A DNA stretch of 33,104 nt from contig NZ_BBCC01000052.1 of assembly GCF_001311845.1 (NCBI RefSeq), positions 1 to 33,104 of the forward strand, written 5' to 3'. The notes under the pieces are model-generated. The model saw only the letters and a list, made by a program, of their open reading frames with translations, made no database searches and was not told where the DNA came from. The stretch comes from Desulfosarcina cetonica JCM 12296. Lineage in GTDB: Bacteria; Desulfobacterota; Desulfobacteria; Desulfobacterales; Desulfosarcinaceae. Position numbers and translations under genes: made by a program. This document shows positions 1-12,052 of the stretch, piece by piece (the first letter of the stretch is position 1; every line of letters begins with the position of its first letter).

Positions 1-200
1 CGGGAGACCGCCGGTACCGGCGAAGCCGCTCGCGTCGCGGGTTGGGGGCGGGCGGTGGCAGGGTCGGGAAGATACTGGTCCAAATGATCGACATCCACCT
101 GGTAGACCTCATCGTTCACGCTGACCGTGACACTTCCGTTTTCGATGGTACCGATTTCCACGGAATATTGCTTATCCTGAATGGTAAGATGATATTGCAT
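1..200 (-). CDS. Biotin carrier subunit of the sodium-pumping decarboxylase (partial, N-terminus only)
   Basis: The start codon is at 198-200 and the reading frame runs off the left edge, so only about 66 residues are visible. They begin MQYHLTIQDKQYSVEIGTI, a beta-strand-rich segment typical of the region before the biotinyl domain in gamma/biotin-carrier subunits of oxaloacetate, glutaconyl-CoA and methylmalonyl-CoA decarboxylases. It then passes into a Pro/Ala-rich linker. The AMKM-type biotinylation motif would lie outside the window and cannot be confirmed. It is the most downstream visible gene of a minus-strand set with the OadG-like, beta and carboxyltransferase subunits, which is the usual company of this carrier. 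The carrier would shuttle the carboxyl group from the cytoplasmic carboxyltransferase to the membrane decarboxylase. The family call rests on the N-terminal pattern plus context. Confidence 0.72.
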   Translation of the reverse strand, partial: MQYHLTIQDKQYSVEIGTIENGSVTVSVNDEVYQVDVDHLDQYLPDPATARPQPATRAASPVPAVS

Positions 201-240
201 TGACGTTCCTCGCTTTTCTCTTATGGCTCTCGTCGTCGGC

Positions 241-1193
241 TTAGGGTTTGCGATTCCGTATGTTCAGACAGCCTGGCCCCATGGCGCGTTGACGGCCCTG
301 CTGGACCCAGGCAGCCGCTATCGGCGCATCCAGGTGCGTCACGGTCTGGGCGCGCAGCCGGTTCAAATGCAGATGCAGGGCCAGTGACATCGCCGCGATT
401 TTTTGCGTGTCAGGCGACGGCGCGGCATCGGTCGATGGCGGGATGGATTCGGCCGCCACAGCCGGCCCGGACACGGTCGCTGAAGTCGCGCGACCGGCTG
501 AATCCTTACGCCGTTCCAGGGTTTCGAAGATCTTGCCGGAGAGCATCATGCCGATCATCAGCACCGACAATACCAGGAAGATGCCGAAGAAGCGGATAAA
601 GAGCGTTCCCAGGGCGTAACCCCAGAACGAATCCCAGGGGCCGCCGACCACGGTGATCCGCCCGTTGGCGACCTGATCGGCATCTTGCGGTCCTCCGTCG
701 ACGACCGTCAGGATCAGTTCCTGCACCAGATTGGCGTGGGGTTTGTTTTCGATGCCGGCCTGGGTCCACGGCTCGGCCTGGTGCGCGTTGAAAACCCAGA
801 ATTGGGTGGATGAACTGAAAAATCCGAGGTGACCGAAAGGGTTGCCTTGCCGCCGACGGGCACGTCGGTGACCTGGATGATGAAGACCCCGGATTTAAAA
901 TCCTTTTCATCCGCTCCCGACAGTGCCGTTTCCGCAAACGACTTGGCCGTCACATCGGCCAGGGACCCACCCGTGGCCCCAAAGGCGATGCGCACGCTGG
1001 TGCTTTTGGCGCGTGGGATGAGCGTGGCCACGATTTCATCTTGCTGGCGGGTAAACACCGGCGTCCCATCGTCCGTGGATGAAGCATTGGACGCCCAGCC
1101 TGCCGGGCTGCAGAGCAGGATCGACCCGACAACGATCGCCACGATATGCTTTATCGACAGCCATGGACGGTTAGTGGCGTGAAATATTCTCAT
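241..1193 (-). CDS. OadG-like membrane subunit of sodium-translocating decarboxylase, reading frame broken near 818-822
   Basis: Start at 1193 follows an AGGAGG site with 7-base spacing. Residues 15-35 look like a signal peptide, followed by an extracytoplasmic domain. Around residue 124 the frame breaks at a run of five A (plus strand 818-822, T on the coding strand). Adding one T restores a continuous protein of about 317 residues, and the downstream frame continues sensibly (FSSSTQFWVFNAH). The second part carries one strong membrane helix (about residues 194-218, FIRFFGIFLVLSVLMIGMML) and a cytoplasmic tail ending in an AAMSLALHLHL-like helix, as in OadG-type subunits. Such subunits assemble the carboxyltransferase and biotin carrier on the beta subunit. 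It lies between the beta subunit gene and the biotin carrier gene. I think the break is more likely a sequence error than decay, because neighbours are intact and similar breaks occur elsewhere here. Confidence 0.7.
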
Positions 1194-1203
1194 GAAATTC
1201 CTC

Positions 1204-2352
1204 CTAATTGAACATGGCGATAAACATTCCCGCAGCTGCGGCCGAGCCGATCACGCCGGCCAGATTGGGTCCCATGGCATGCATGATCAACCAGTTGTCC
1301 GGATCGGCCTTGAGTCCCTCCGATTGGGCCACGCGGGCGGCCATGGGCACGGCCGAGACGCCTGCCGAGCCGATCAGGGGATTCATTTTCTTCTTCAGGA
1401 AGCGGTTCATGATTTTGACGGTCAGTATGCCGCCGAAGGTGCAGACCACGAAGTCGAACAGGCCCAGGCTGAAGATCATCAGCGGCTTCCAGGTGAGAAA
1501 AACGTCGGCCTGCATGGTGGCGCCCACCGATATGCCCAAAAGGATGGTGATGATGTTCATCAGGGAATTCTGGGCCGTATCGGACAGTCGCTTGACCACC
1601 CCGCATTCGCGCATGAAATTGCCGAACATGAACATGCCCATCAAAGGCGCCACCGCCGGTATCAAAAGCACGATCAGTCCGCAGGCGATGAGGGGAAAGA
1701 GGATCTTCTCCCGGGTGGACACCGGGCGCAGCTGGCGCATCTTGATCTTACGCTCCTCGGGCGTGGTCATCATGCGCATGATGGGCGGCTGGATGAGTGG
1801 CACCATGGCCATGTAGGAATAGGCCGCCAGGGCGTTGGCACCGAGCAGCTGCGGGGCCAGCTTGGCGGTCAGGTAGATGGTCGTGGGCCCGTCGGCGCCA
1901 CCGATGATGGCCACGGATGCCGCCTCCTTGAGGGTGAATCCCAGAAAAAGGGTTCCCAGGTAGGTGATGAAGACCCCCAGCTGGGCGCCGGCGCCGACAA
2001 TGAGGGTTTTGGGATTGGCGATCATGGGGCCGAAGTCGGTCATGGCCCCCAGGCCGAGGAAGATCATCGGCGGAATGATTTCCCATTCGACGCCGTATTT
2101 GTAAAAGGCCCGGATCAGCTCGGGGTTGCCGTGTTCGGAAAACCCCATCAGCGGCACCAGGGGAAAATTGACCAGGAAGATGCCGAATCCGATGGGTACC
2201 AGAAGCAGGGGTTCATACTCCTTCACCACGGCCAGGTAGAGAAACAAAAAGGCAATGGCGATCATGATGACCTCTTTGAAGGCGAGGTTCGGAATCCCCG
2301 TCTGGGTAATCAGGATGCTCTTGATCAACTCCAATACTTGGTCCCAGGTCAT
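1204..2352 (-). CDS. oadB: Sodium ion-translocating decarboxylase beta subunit (OadB family)
   Basis: The 382-residue integral membrane protein has the OadB/GcdB/MmdB hallmarks: VGAGAQLGVFITYLGTLFLG, then IIGGADGPTTIYL, which carries the conserved aspartate region of the Na+ channel, and GSAGVSAVPMAARVAQ in the C-terminal half, followed by HAMGPNLAGVIGSAAAAGM. Length agrees with the family (about 370-430). It decarboxylates carboxybiotin and couples this to outward Na+ pumping. The start follows AAGGAG at good distance. It begins 13 bases after the stop of the carboxyltransferase gene and ends 10 bases before the OadG-like gene, so the four subunits look co-transcribed. The sequence alone does not say whether the complex acts on methylmalonyl-CoA, glutaconyl-CoA or oxaloacetate. 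The carboxyltransferase next door favours an acyl-CoA substrate. Confidence 0.93.
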   Translation of the reverse strand: MTWDQVLELIKSILITQTGIPNLAFKEVIMIAIAFLFLYLAVVKEYEPLLLVPIGFGIFLVNFPLVPLMGFSEHGNPELIRAFYKYGVEWEIIPPMIFLGLGAMTDFGPMIANPKTLIVGAGAQLGVFITYLGTLFLGFTLKEAASVAIIGGADGPTTIYLTAKLAPQLLGANALAAYSYMAMVPLIQPPIMRMMTTPEERKIKMRQLRPVSTREKILFPLIACGLIVLLIPAVAPLMGMFMFGNFMRECGVVKRLSDTAQNSLMNIITILLGISVGATMQADVFLTWKPLMIFSLGLFDFVVCTFGGILTVKIMNRFLKKKMNPLIGSAGVSAVPMAARVAQSEGLKADPDNWLIMHAMGPNLAGVIGSAAAAGMFIAMFN

Positions 2353-2365
2353 GCGTATTCTCCTT

Positions 2366-3916
2366 CTACAGGGGCATGTTGCCGTGTTTCTTGGGCGGAT
2401 TGGTGTCCTGTTTGTTGGCCAGCATCTTGAAAGCCTGGATCAGCTTCGGCCGGGTATCGGCCGGGTCCACGACTTCATCGATGTAGCCCAGTTCGGCGGC
2501 CCTGAAGGGATGGGAGAATTTGACCCGGTAATCGGCGATCAGGCGCGAACGTTCCGTCTCGGGATCGGCCGCCTTTTTGATCTGATTGCGGCAGATGATA
2601 TTGACCGCCCCCTCGGCACCCATGACGGCGATCTCGGCATTGGGATAGGCAAGATTGATATCGCCACGCAGGTGTTTGGAACTCATCACGATATAGGCCC
2701 CGCCGTAGGCCTTGCGGGTGATCAGGGTGATCCGGGGGACCGTTGACTCGGCAAAGGCGTAGATCAGCTTGGCGCCGTGTTTGATGATGCCGCCGTGCTC
2801 CTGCATGCTGCCGGGCATGAATCCGGGAACATCCTCGTAGATGACGATGGGAATATTGAAGCAGTCACAAAAGCGCACGAAGCGGGCGCCCTTGATGGAT
2901 GCGTTGATGTCCAGCACCCCGGCCAGCACCGCCGGTTGGTTGGCCAGAACGCCCACGGTGCGACCGTCTAGGCGTCCCAGGCCGATGACGATGTTCTTGG
3001 CCCAGTGCTCCTGGATCTCGAAGAAGTCATGGTTATCCATGTTGGAATGAATGATATCGCGGATATCATAGGGCTTGTTGGGATCGGCCGGCACCACCTC
3101 GCGCAGGTGTTCGTCCCGCCTTTTGGGATCATCGGTCGGTTCGACCTGCGGCGGGTCTTCCATGTTGTTCTGTGGCAGAAAGGCCAACAGCTCGCGTATC
3201 TTGAGCAGGCAGGCGCGGTCATCGGGCGTCGCGAAGTGGGCCACGCCGCTCTTGGTGTTGTGGGTCATGGCACCGCCCAGGTCTTCCTTGTTCACGCTCT
3301 CCTGGGTGACCGCCTTGACCACTTCGGGACCGGTGATGAACATGTGGCTGGTATTTTCGACCATGAAGATCCAGTCCGTCAGGGCCGGTGAATAGACCGC
3401 ACCGCCGGCCGACGGCCCCATGATGGCGGTGATCTGGGGAATCACACCCGAGGCCATGACGTTGTTCTGGAAAATCTGTCCGTAACCGGCCAGACTCATC
3501 ACGCCCTCCTGGATGCGGGCACCGCCCGAATCGTTCAGGCCGATCACCGGCGTACCGGCCCGAAGCCCCATTTCCATGACCTTGCAGATCTTTTCGGCGT
3601 GCGCCAGGGAGAGGGACCCCCCAAAGGCGGTGAAGTCCTGGGCGTAGACGAAAGCGGTCCGGCCGTGAATCTCACCGTAGCCGGTGATCACCCCGTCGCC
3701 CGGAATCTTGTTCTCGGCCATGCCGAAATCGGTGCACCGATGGGTCTTGAAGCGATCCAATTCCACGAAACTGTCGGGATCAAACAGCGTATCGATCCGC
3801 TCGCGGGCGGTCATCTTTCCCTGTTCATGCTGTTTCTTGATGCGTTCCGGCCCGCCGCCTTGCAGCGCCTGCCGGTTTCGTTCAGTCAGTTCTGCGAGTA
3901 ATTCCACGTCTTTCAT
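2366..3916 (-). CDS. mmdA: Acyl-CoA carboxyltransferase (methylmalonyl-CoA decarboxylase alpha / propionyl-CoA carboxylase beta type)
   Basis: The 516 residues match the full family length. The N-terminus (KMTARERIDTLFDPDSF) and DFTAFGGSLSLAHAEKICK are classic for MmdA/PccB. Oxyanion-hole glycines are visible in NDSGGARIQEGV, IMGPSAGGAVYSPAL and, in the C-terminal crotonase fold, DVPGFMPGSMQEHGGIIKHGAKL and TLITRKAYGGAYIVMSSKHL. It transfers a carboxyl group between an acyl-CoA, most likely propionyl-/methylmalonyl-CoA, and biotin on the carrier subunit. The start follows AAGGAGGATGA. It lies first in the four-gene Na+-decarboxylase set and directly after PFOR. In a ketone degrader it could process propionyl-CoA from butanone or pentanone. 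Running as a decarboxylase would pump Na+, and the reverse would carboxylate. Direction and exact substrate are inference. Confidence 0.92.
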   Translation of the reverse strand: MKDVELLAELTERNRQALQGGGPERIKKQHEQGKMTARERIDTLFDPDSFVELDRFKTHRCTDFGMAENKIPGDGVITGYGEIHGRTAFVYAQDFTAFGGSLSLAHAEKICKVMEMGLRAGTPVIGLNDSGGARIQEGVMSLAGYGQIFQNNVMASGVIPQITAIMGPSAGGAVYSPALTDWIFMVENTSHMFITGPEVVKAVTQESVNKEDLGGAMTHNTKSGVAHFATPDDRACLLKIRELLAFLPQNNMEDPPQVEPTDDPKRRDEHLREVVPADPNKPYDIRDIIHSNMDNHDFFEIQEHWAKNIVIGLGRLDGRTVGVLANQPAVLAGVLDINASIKGARFVRFCDCFNIPIVIYEDVPGFMPGSMQEHGGIIKHGAKLIYAFAESTVPRITLITRKAYGGAYIVMSSKHLRGDINLAYPNAEIAVMGAEGAVNIICRNQIKKAADPETERSRLIADYRVKFSHPFRAAELGYIDEVVDPADTRPKLIQAFKMLANKQDTNPPKKHGNMPL

Positions 3917-3978
3917 TCATCCTCCTTGACGCTACACGCCGGTTTTATGGATGGTCCGATGCGTGATGGATGGTAAAC

Positions 3979-3993
3979 GAGGGGATCAGCCCC

Positions 3994-3995
<2 letters not shown>
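3979..3995 (-). terminator. Small hairpin overlapping the PFOR stop codon
   Basis: GAGGGG and CCCCTC form a six-pair stem with a five-base loop. On the minus strand it overlaps the PFOR stop codon. It is followed by a weak T stretch (CGTTTACC), so it is a poor intrinsic terminator at best. It may only reduce read-through into, or stabilise mRNA ahead of, the carboxyltransferase gene. Confidence 0.25.
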
Positions 3996-7521
<3,526 letters not shown>

Positions 7522-7617
7522 TTATGTATCTCCTTGCAGCTGGCTGGGGGTTCATTGGCGGTCCGGTTGGCCCTTCCATCGCATCGATCGATTGGCAAAT
7601 GGCGAATCCATGGTGAA

Positions 7618-7713
7618 TTTCGGTCCCCAGCATGGCCCGAGGGAGAGTGCCACCGCCGCATGGCGGTGGAGGATTGAGGATGATGGCCGAGTGGGCGCAG
7701 CTGGGGACCGAAA
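7618..7713 (-). other. Nested inverted repeats in the acyl-CoA synthetase-PFOR gap (possible structured RNA)
   Basis: The 213-base gap 7522-7734 holds an outer 13-base arm at 7618-7630 (TTTCGGTCCCCAG) perfectly complementary to 7701-7713. Nested inside is a perfect eight-pair hairpin with a four-base loop (CCACCGCC at 7650-7657, GGCGGTGG at 7662-7669). There is no T-tract after either stem on the minus strand, so it does not look like a simple terminator. It could be a leader or processing structure in front of PFOR. I looked for the CUGAGA core of a TPP riboswitch and did not see it. Confidence 0.45.
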
Positions 7714-7734
7714 AATCTTATTTTGGGATCGACG

Positions 7735-9306
7735 CTAAATACTTCTTTCCTGACCCTCCCAGTACGGTTTGCGCAAGATCCGTTTGAGAACCTTACCCGT
7801 GGCGGTACGGGGAAATTCATTCATGATCTCCACCGAGCGGGGACGTTTATACCCGGCCAGGTTGGCCGAGCAATGGGCCAGGATATCTTCGGGTGTAATG
7901 GAATCGCCGTTTTTCAGGATCACCAGGGCCTTGACCTCTTCACCGAAATCGGCGTGCGGAATACCGATGACGGCGACCTCGGAGACTTGGGGAATTTGGG
8001 AGATCACCTCCTCGATTTCGGCCGGATAGACATTCTCCCCGCCGCTGATGATCATGTCGTGCTTGCGGTCGGCCAGGTAGTAATAGCCTTCCTCGTCGAA
8101 ATAGGCCACATCGCCGGCGGTGGCCCATTCACCGTCAATGGATTCGGCGGTTTTTTCAGGCGAGTTGTAATATCCGATGAAGGCCGAGCGGGCCTTGGCC
8201 CACAGCACGCCCTGGGTGTTCGGTGCGGTGATGACGTTGCCGGCATCATCGACCAGTTTGATTTCGATTCCCGGGTTGGGTTGACCGATACTGCGCACCT
8301 TGCGCATCTGGTCCTTGTGGCGCAGGGTGGTCAACGCACCGGTCTCGGTGGAGCCGTAGCCTTCACTGAAACGGACGTTATTGAAAAATTTCAGGGCCGC
8401 TTCCTTGGTCGTGGTCAGCAACGGCGCCGAGGAACTACCCAGGGAGGTCAGCGAGCTCATGTCGTACTTCTGCTTGACATCCTCGGGAAGATCCAGGACG
8501 CGGGTGATCATGGTCGGGACCATGGAGCTGGTGGTCACCTTCTCATGGTCGATGATCTGGAGAACCTTTTCCGGATCGAACCGGCCCGAGGGGAAGATCA
8601 CGTTCGTTCCGCCGCACCACAGGGTGATCAAGGTCGACCAGACACTGTTGGAGTGGCAGATGGGAATGATGGCCAGAAGGACGCGCTGGTTCAGCTTGAT
8701 ATGCGGCTTGCCGGCCGTGCGGACGAAAACGTTTTTGACGATATCCAAGGTGCCGCGGGTGGTGTTCATGGCACCTTTGGGAAATCCCGTGGTTCCGGAG
8801 GTATATCCGAAGTAGAAGATATCGTCTTCTTTCTGCTGCACGTTGTCCGGTTCGCTGGTCGGCTTGCCGGACAAGAAATCCTCGTAATGGGTGATGCCCG
8901 CCGGTGTCTCGTCCTTGGGGCCGATGACGAAGATATGCTCCTTTTTCACCTTGGGGATGTTTTCCAGGCGGATTTTATCAAACAGCTCCTTGCCCACGAA
9001 AAGTACTTCGGAATCGGAGTTGTTGATCACATACTCGAGTTCGGCCGGCACCAGGCGGAAGTTGACCGGCACGGAAATCATCGCCGCCCGGGTCAGGCCA
9101 TGGTAGATCTCGAGAAATTCGATGTTGTTGTACATGATAATCGAGCATTTGGCCTGCCGTTTGAGCCCGAGCCCAAGGACGGCGTGGGCCAGTTGATTGG
9201 CACGGTTGTTCAATTCGGCATACGTCACCCGCCGGTCCTCGAAAACGGCCGCCACCTTGTCCGGATACCGCCATGAACTGATTCTTAACCCATCTGCTAA
9301 ATTCAT
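7735..9306 (-). CDS. AMP-forming acyl-CoA synthetase
   Basis: The 523-residue ANL-superfamily ligase has all core motifs: the P-loop-like YTSGTTGFPKGAMNTT, the adenine-binding GYGSTETGALT, the hinge GDVAYFDEEGYYYLADRKHDMI followed by ISGGENVYPAEIEEVI, and the C-terminal catalytic lysine in RTATGKVLKRILR. It joins a carboxylic acid to CoA through an acyl-adenylate in the cytoplasm. The acid is unknown; short- or branched-chain acids are plausible given the thiolase and PFOR neighbours. Formate or 2-hydroxyisobutyrate would fit the ketone model but nothing in the sequence proves it. The start follows GGAGG six bases upstream. It ends 19 bases upstream of nothing else coding on this strand until PFOR and begins 18 bases after the thiolase stop. 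Confidence 0.93.
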   Translation of the reverse strand: MNLADGLRISSWRYPDKVAAVFEDRRVTYAELNNRANQLAHAVLGLGLKRQAKCSIIMYNNIEFLEIYHGLTRAAMISVPVNFRLVPAELEYVINNSDSEVLFVGKELFDKIRLENIPKVKKEHIFVIGPKDETPAGITHYEDFLSGKPTSEPDNVQQKEDDIFYFGYTSGTTGFPKGAMNTTRGTLDIVKNVFVRTAGKPHIKLNQRVLLAIIPICHSNSVWSTLITLWCGGTNVIFPSGRFDPEKVLQIIDHEKVTTSSMVPTMITRVLDLPEDVKQKYDMSSLTSLGSSSAPLLTTTKEAALKFFNNVRFSEGYGSTETGALTTLRHKDQMRKVRSIGQPNPGIEIKLVDDAGNVITAPNTQGVLWAKARSAFIGYYNSPEKTAESIDGEWATAGDVAYFDEEGYYYLADRKHDMIISGGENVYPAEIEEVISQIPQVSEVAVIGIPHADFGEEVKALVILKNGDSITPEDILAHCSANLAGYKRPRSVEIMNEFPRTATGKVLKRILRKPYWEGQERSI

Positions 9307-9324
9307 CTATCCCTCCTGCACGGA

Positions 9325-10607
9325 TTATTTACGTTCCAGGGTGATGGCGTACCCCATGCCGCCGCCGATACACAGCGTCGCCAACCCTTTGGTGTAATTT
9401 TTACGTTTCATTTCCATGGCCAATGCATAGGTGATCCTGGCGCCGGTGCAACCGACGGGATGACCGATGGAAATGCCACCGCCGTTGGGGTTGGTTTTTT
9501 CCCAGTCCATCTTCAACTCCCGCATGCAGGCCAGTGCCTGTGAGGCAAAGGCTTCGTTCAGTTCGATGCAATCGACGTCTTCCATGCGCCAGCCGGCTTT
9601 TTGCAGCGCCAGGCGCGTGGCCGGGATAACGCCGCAGCCCATATACGCCGGATCGATGGCACCGGCCGCATGGCTCTTGATATAGGCCAGGGGCGCCAAC
9701 CCCAGTTGGGCTGCTTTCTCCGCCGCCATGATCACCACCGCCGCCGCGGCATCGTTGATTCCCGACGCATTGGCGGCCGTCACCGAACCGTCTTTCTTGA
9801 AAAACGGTTTCAGCTTGGCCATCTTCTCCATCGACGTGTCCATGGGTCTTTCATCCGTATCAAAGGGCATCGGCTCTCCCTTGCGCTGGGGAATCATCAC
9901 CGGAACGATTTCATCCTTCAGCATGCCGGCCTGGATCGCCGCCCGGGCCCGTTGATGGCTTTCAAGGCTCAGCTGATCCTGGTCCTCACGACTGATCTTG
10001 TACTTCTCGACGATATTTTCAGCGGTCATGCCCATGTGATACCCGTAGTAAAGTTCCCACAACCCGTCATGCACCATCAGGTCGATGGCCTCGGCATTGA
10101 ACATGCGGGCGCCGCCGCGAAGCTTGGGCAGGGCGTACGGAATCTGGCTCATATTCTCCATGCCGCCGGCGACAATCACCTCGGCATCGCGGCTTGGATC
10201 GACTGGACGCCCAGGGCGATGGCCTTCATGCCCGAGGCACACACCTTGTTCACCGTGAACGCCGGGGTCTCCTTGGGCATGCCGGCGTAAATGGTGGCCT
10301 GGCGGGCCGGGTTTTGCCCCTGGCCGGCCTGGACCACGTTGCCCATGATGACTTCGTCCACCTCGATTTCCCGATGGCTGTCGTCCCACCGGCGATACTT
10401 CTCTTCCAGGGCAATGATGCCATCGGCTTTAAGCGGCTCCGGTGCGGTGTCTTGCATGGCCTTTGTCGCCTTGGGTTTCAGGCCCGCTTTCATCAGGCTT
10501 TCGCGAATGCAAATGGCTCCCAGCTCGGCGGCGGGGATATCTTTCAGCGTTCCCAGAAAATTACCCACGGCTGTTCTTGCTCCACTGACGATTACGACTT
10601 CTCGCAT
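9325..10607 (-). CDS. Acetyl-CoA acetyltransferase (thiolase), reading frame broken near 10190
   Basis: The start at 10607 (MREVVIVSGARTAVGNF) follows GGGAG. The nucleophile lies in NKVCASGMKAIALG (Cys about 123), and the downstream frame carries AGGMENMS, ELNEAFASQALAC and GHPVGCTGARITYALA with the acid-base Cys and His. The first frame stops just after IQAAMPR, while the next frame resumes at DAEVIVAGGMENMS. Adding one C beside plus-strand 10190 gives IQAGDAEVIVAGG and one 427-residue protein, so all catalytic residues are present in the repaired gene. Compared with ordinary thiolases there are about 33 extra residues before VDEVIMGNVVQAG. It cleaves acetoacetyl-CoA to two acetyl-CoA, the last step after the SDR dehydrogenase in the proposed route. 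The break is probably a sequence error but could be real. Confidence 0.85.
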
Positions 10608-10694
10608 GATTTCTCTCCCATTGGGGTGCGTTTGGGGACATCCTTTAAATGCTGTCCGCGGCTCGTCTTTTAGGCAGACGTCCATTTTGCGGCA

Positions 10695-11936
10695 TCAATT
10701 TTCATCGAGCATCTCAATCCGGCAGTATCCATCTTCCTCGTCATCGCATTTGCCCCATTTATAGGTTCGTCCCTCAAATTCGCGGTTGATGAAATCGGAC
10801 GAAGCCGGGCTGTATTTTTCGGGTGATGCCCAGAACATCTGCGGCGGACCGTAGGGGGGGATGTGTTCAAGATTGTTGGGTGCAATGCACCACTCCACCG
10901 GGTATTTGATCGGACGCCCCGCCTTGGTGGTCCACACCGGCAGGGATTTCTCCATAGTCCATTCGAAGACACGCCCCAGGGAAAGCACCAGGTCGATATC
11001 GATACCGGTTTCGATGCCCATTTCATCCAGCATGACCAGCGTATCCTCGGTGGGGCAGTTGCCCACTTCCCATGCGTTGGTATAAAGGGGCCCGCTGCCC
11101 TTTCCGGGGACTCCGTCGACCATGAAGGCCGGCTGCCCGCCGCCCATCCCCAGGGAGGTCTCGATGACCCGGGCACCCGCCAGGATGGCCGCAAAGGTGT
11201 TGGCCAGGCTCTGCCCACGGCATTCGTGAAAGTGAGAAATCCTGAACTTGATTTGATCGTCATACTTGCCGTAACGGTCGACCAGCGCCGACATGTATTC
11301 GAAGCTTCGCCGGGGATTGGATTCACCGGTGGTGTCGCAGGGGGTGAAATTGCGGATGCCGTGGTCCATCCCCCAGTCCATCAGCTCGAATGTGTTCTCG
11401 ATGGGTACCGGTCCGGCAATCGGTGAACCATAGGTGCAGGCGATGGCCATATCGATTTCAAAACCATTGGCCTCGGCGATCTTGATCATCGCCGGAATTT
11501 CCTCCAGATACTCCTTGCGGGTCCGCCCGGAATTCCGGCGGCCGTGCAGATCCTCGGCCGAAATGGTAAATGCGACACTATTGGTCGGGTAGCCTCTCTG
11601 GGCCATTTCGGCGGCGCGCTCGAAGGCCTTGGTGGTCATCCCGTAACACTTGAGATGGGGTTTTTCCTCCTGGACGATTTTCAATTTGCAGACGCGTTCC
11701 AGCACCTCCTCGGCGTCCACACTTTGGGCCAGCAGTTTCGGATGACCGAAGTTGGTGACCTCGATGTACTTGTAGCCTGCCCGAACCAGCTGATCGGCGT
11801 ACCAGACCTTTGCTTCGGTCGGAACGGTTTTGGATGCGTGTTGCAGACCATCCCTCAATAAAAGCTCCAGCATCACGATTTCATCGGGCAATTGGATTGA
11901 TGGTTGGGTCATTTGATTGCCTTTTTCTTTAGCCAT
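10695..11936 (-). CDS. HMG-CoA lyase-like enzyme (DRE-TIM metallolyase) with unusual G-loop and C-terminal extension
   Basis: The 413-residue TIM-barrel enzyme starts after AAGGAG at 11936. LRDGLQ (28-32) supplies the Arg-Asp pair of the DRE-TIM family, and HFHECRGQSLANT (about 232) the metal-binding His-x-His. PCDTTGESNP and EVTNFGHPKLLAQ also fit HMG-CoA lyases and related acyl-CoA condensing or lyase enzymes. Where HMG-CoA lyase has a catalytic cysteine in the flexible G-loop, this protein reads GMGGGQPAF, with no cysteine. The tail after about residue 320 (including PVEWCIAPNNLEHIPPYGPP and an acidic end) is longer than in the family. It sits upstream of the thiolase in the same direction. 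A true HMG-CoA lyase would yield acetoacetate plus acetyl-CoA, but the missing residue argues for a different aldol-type cleavage or condensation. The substrate is unknown. Confidence 0.75.
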   Translation of the reverse strand: MAKEKGNQMTQPSIQLPDEIVMLELLLRDGLQHASKTVPTEAKVWYADQLVRAGYKYIEVTNFGHPKLLAQSVDAEEVLERVCKLKIVQEEKPHLKCYGMTTKAFERAAEMAQRGYPTNSVAFTISAEDLHGRRNSGRTRKEYLEEIPAMIKIAEANGFEIDMAIACTYGSPIAGPVPIENTFELMDWGMDHGIRNFTPCDTTGESNPRRSFEYMSALVDRYGKYDDQIKFRISHFHECRGQSLANTFAAILAGARVIETSLGMGGGQPAFMVDGVPGKGSGPLYTNAWEVGNCPTEDTLVMLDEMGIETGIDIDLVLSLGRVFEWTMEKSLPVWTTKAGRPIKYPVEWCIAPNNLEHIPPYGPPQMFWASPEKYSPASSDFINREFEGRTYKWGKCDDEEDGYCRIEMLDEN

Positions 11937-12052
11937 GGTGGCACTCCTTGATCCTGGTTTCCAGCTTCACGGAAATGGTTCGTGGGTAAGGATAATGACC
12001 GATGCTTGCAAACTCGGTTTTGGGGGCAATGCCGCGGTTTAAGTGACGCTCG

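Noticed and set aside
815..825. Programmed ribosomal frameshift in the OadG-like gene
   Set aside because: A run of five identical bases without a slippery heptamer or following structure is not convincing, and similar single-base losses occur in unrelated genes here.
1192..2430. Long plus-strand open frame opposite the OadB gene (412 residues)
   Set aside because: It is the antisense shadow of a GC-rich gene, full of His, Gly and Gln, with no domain pattern; the minus-strand OadB motifs are unambiguous.
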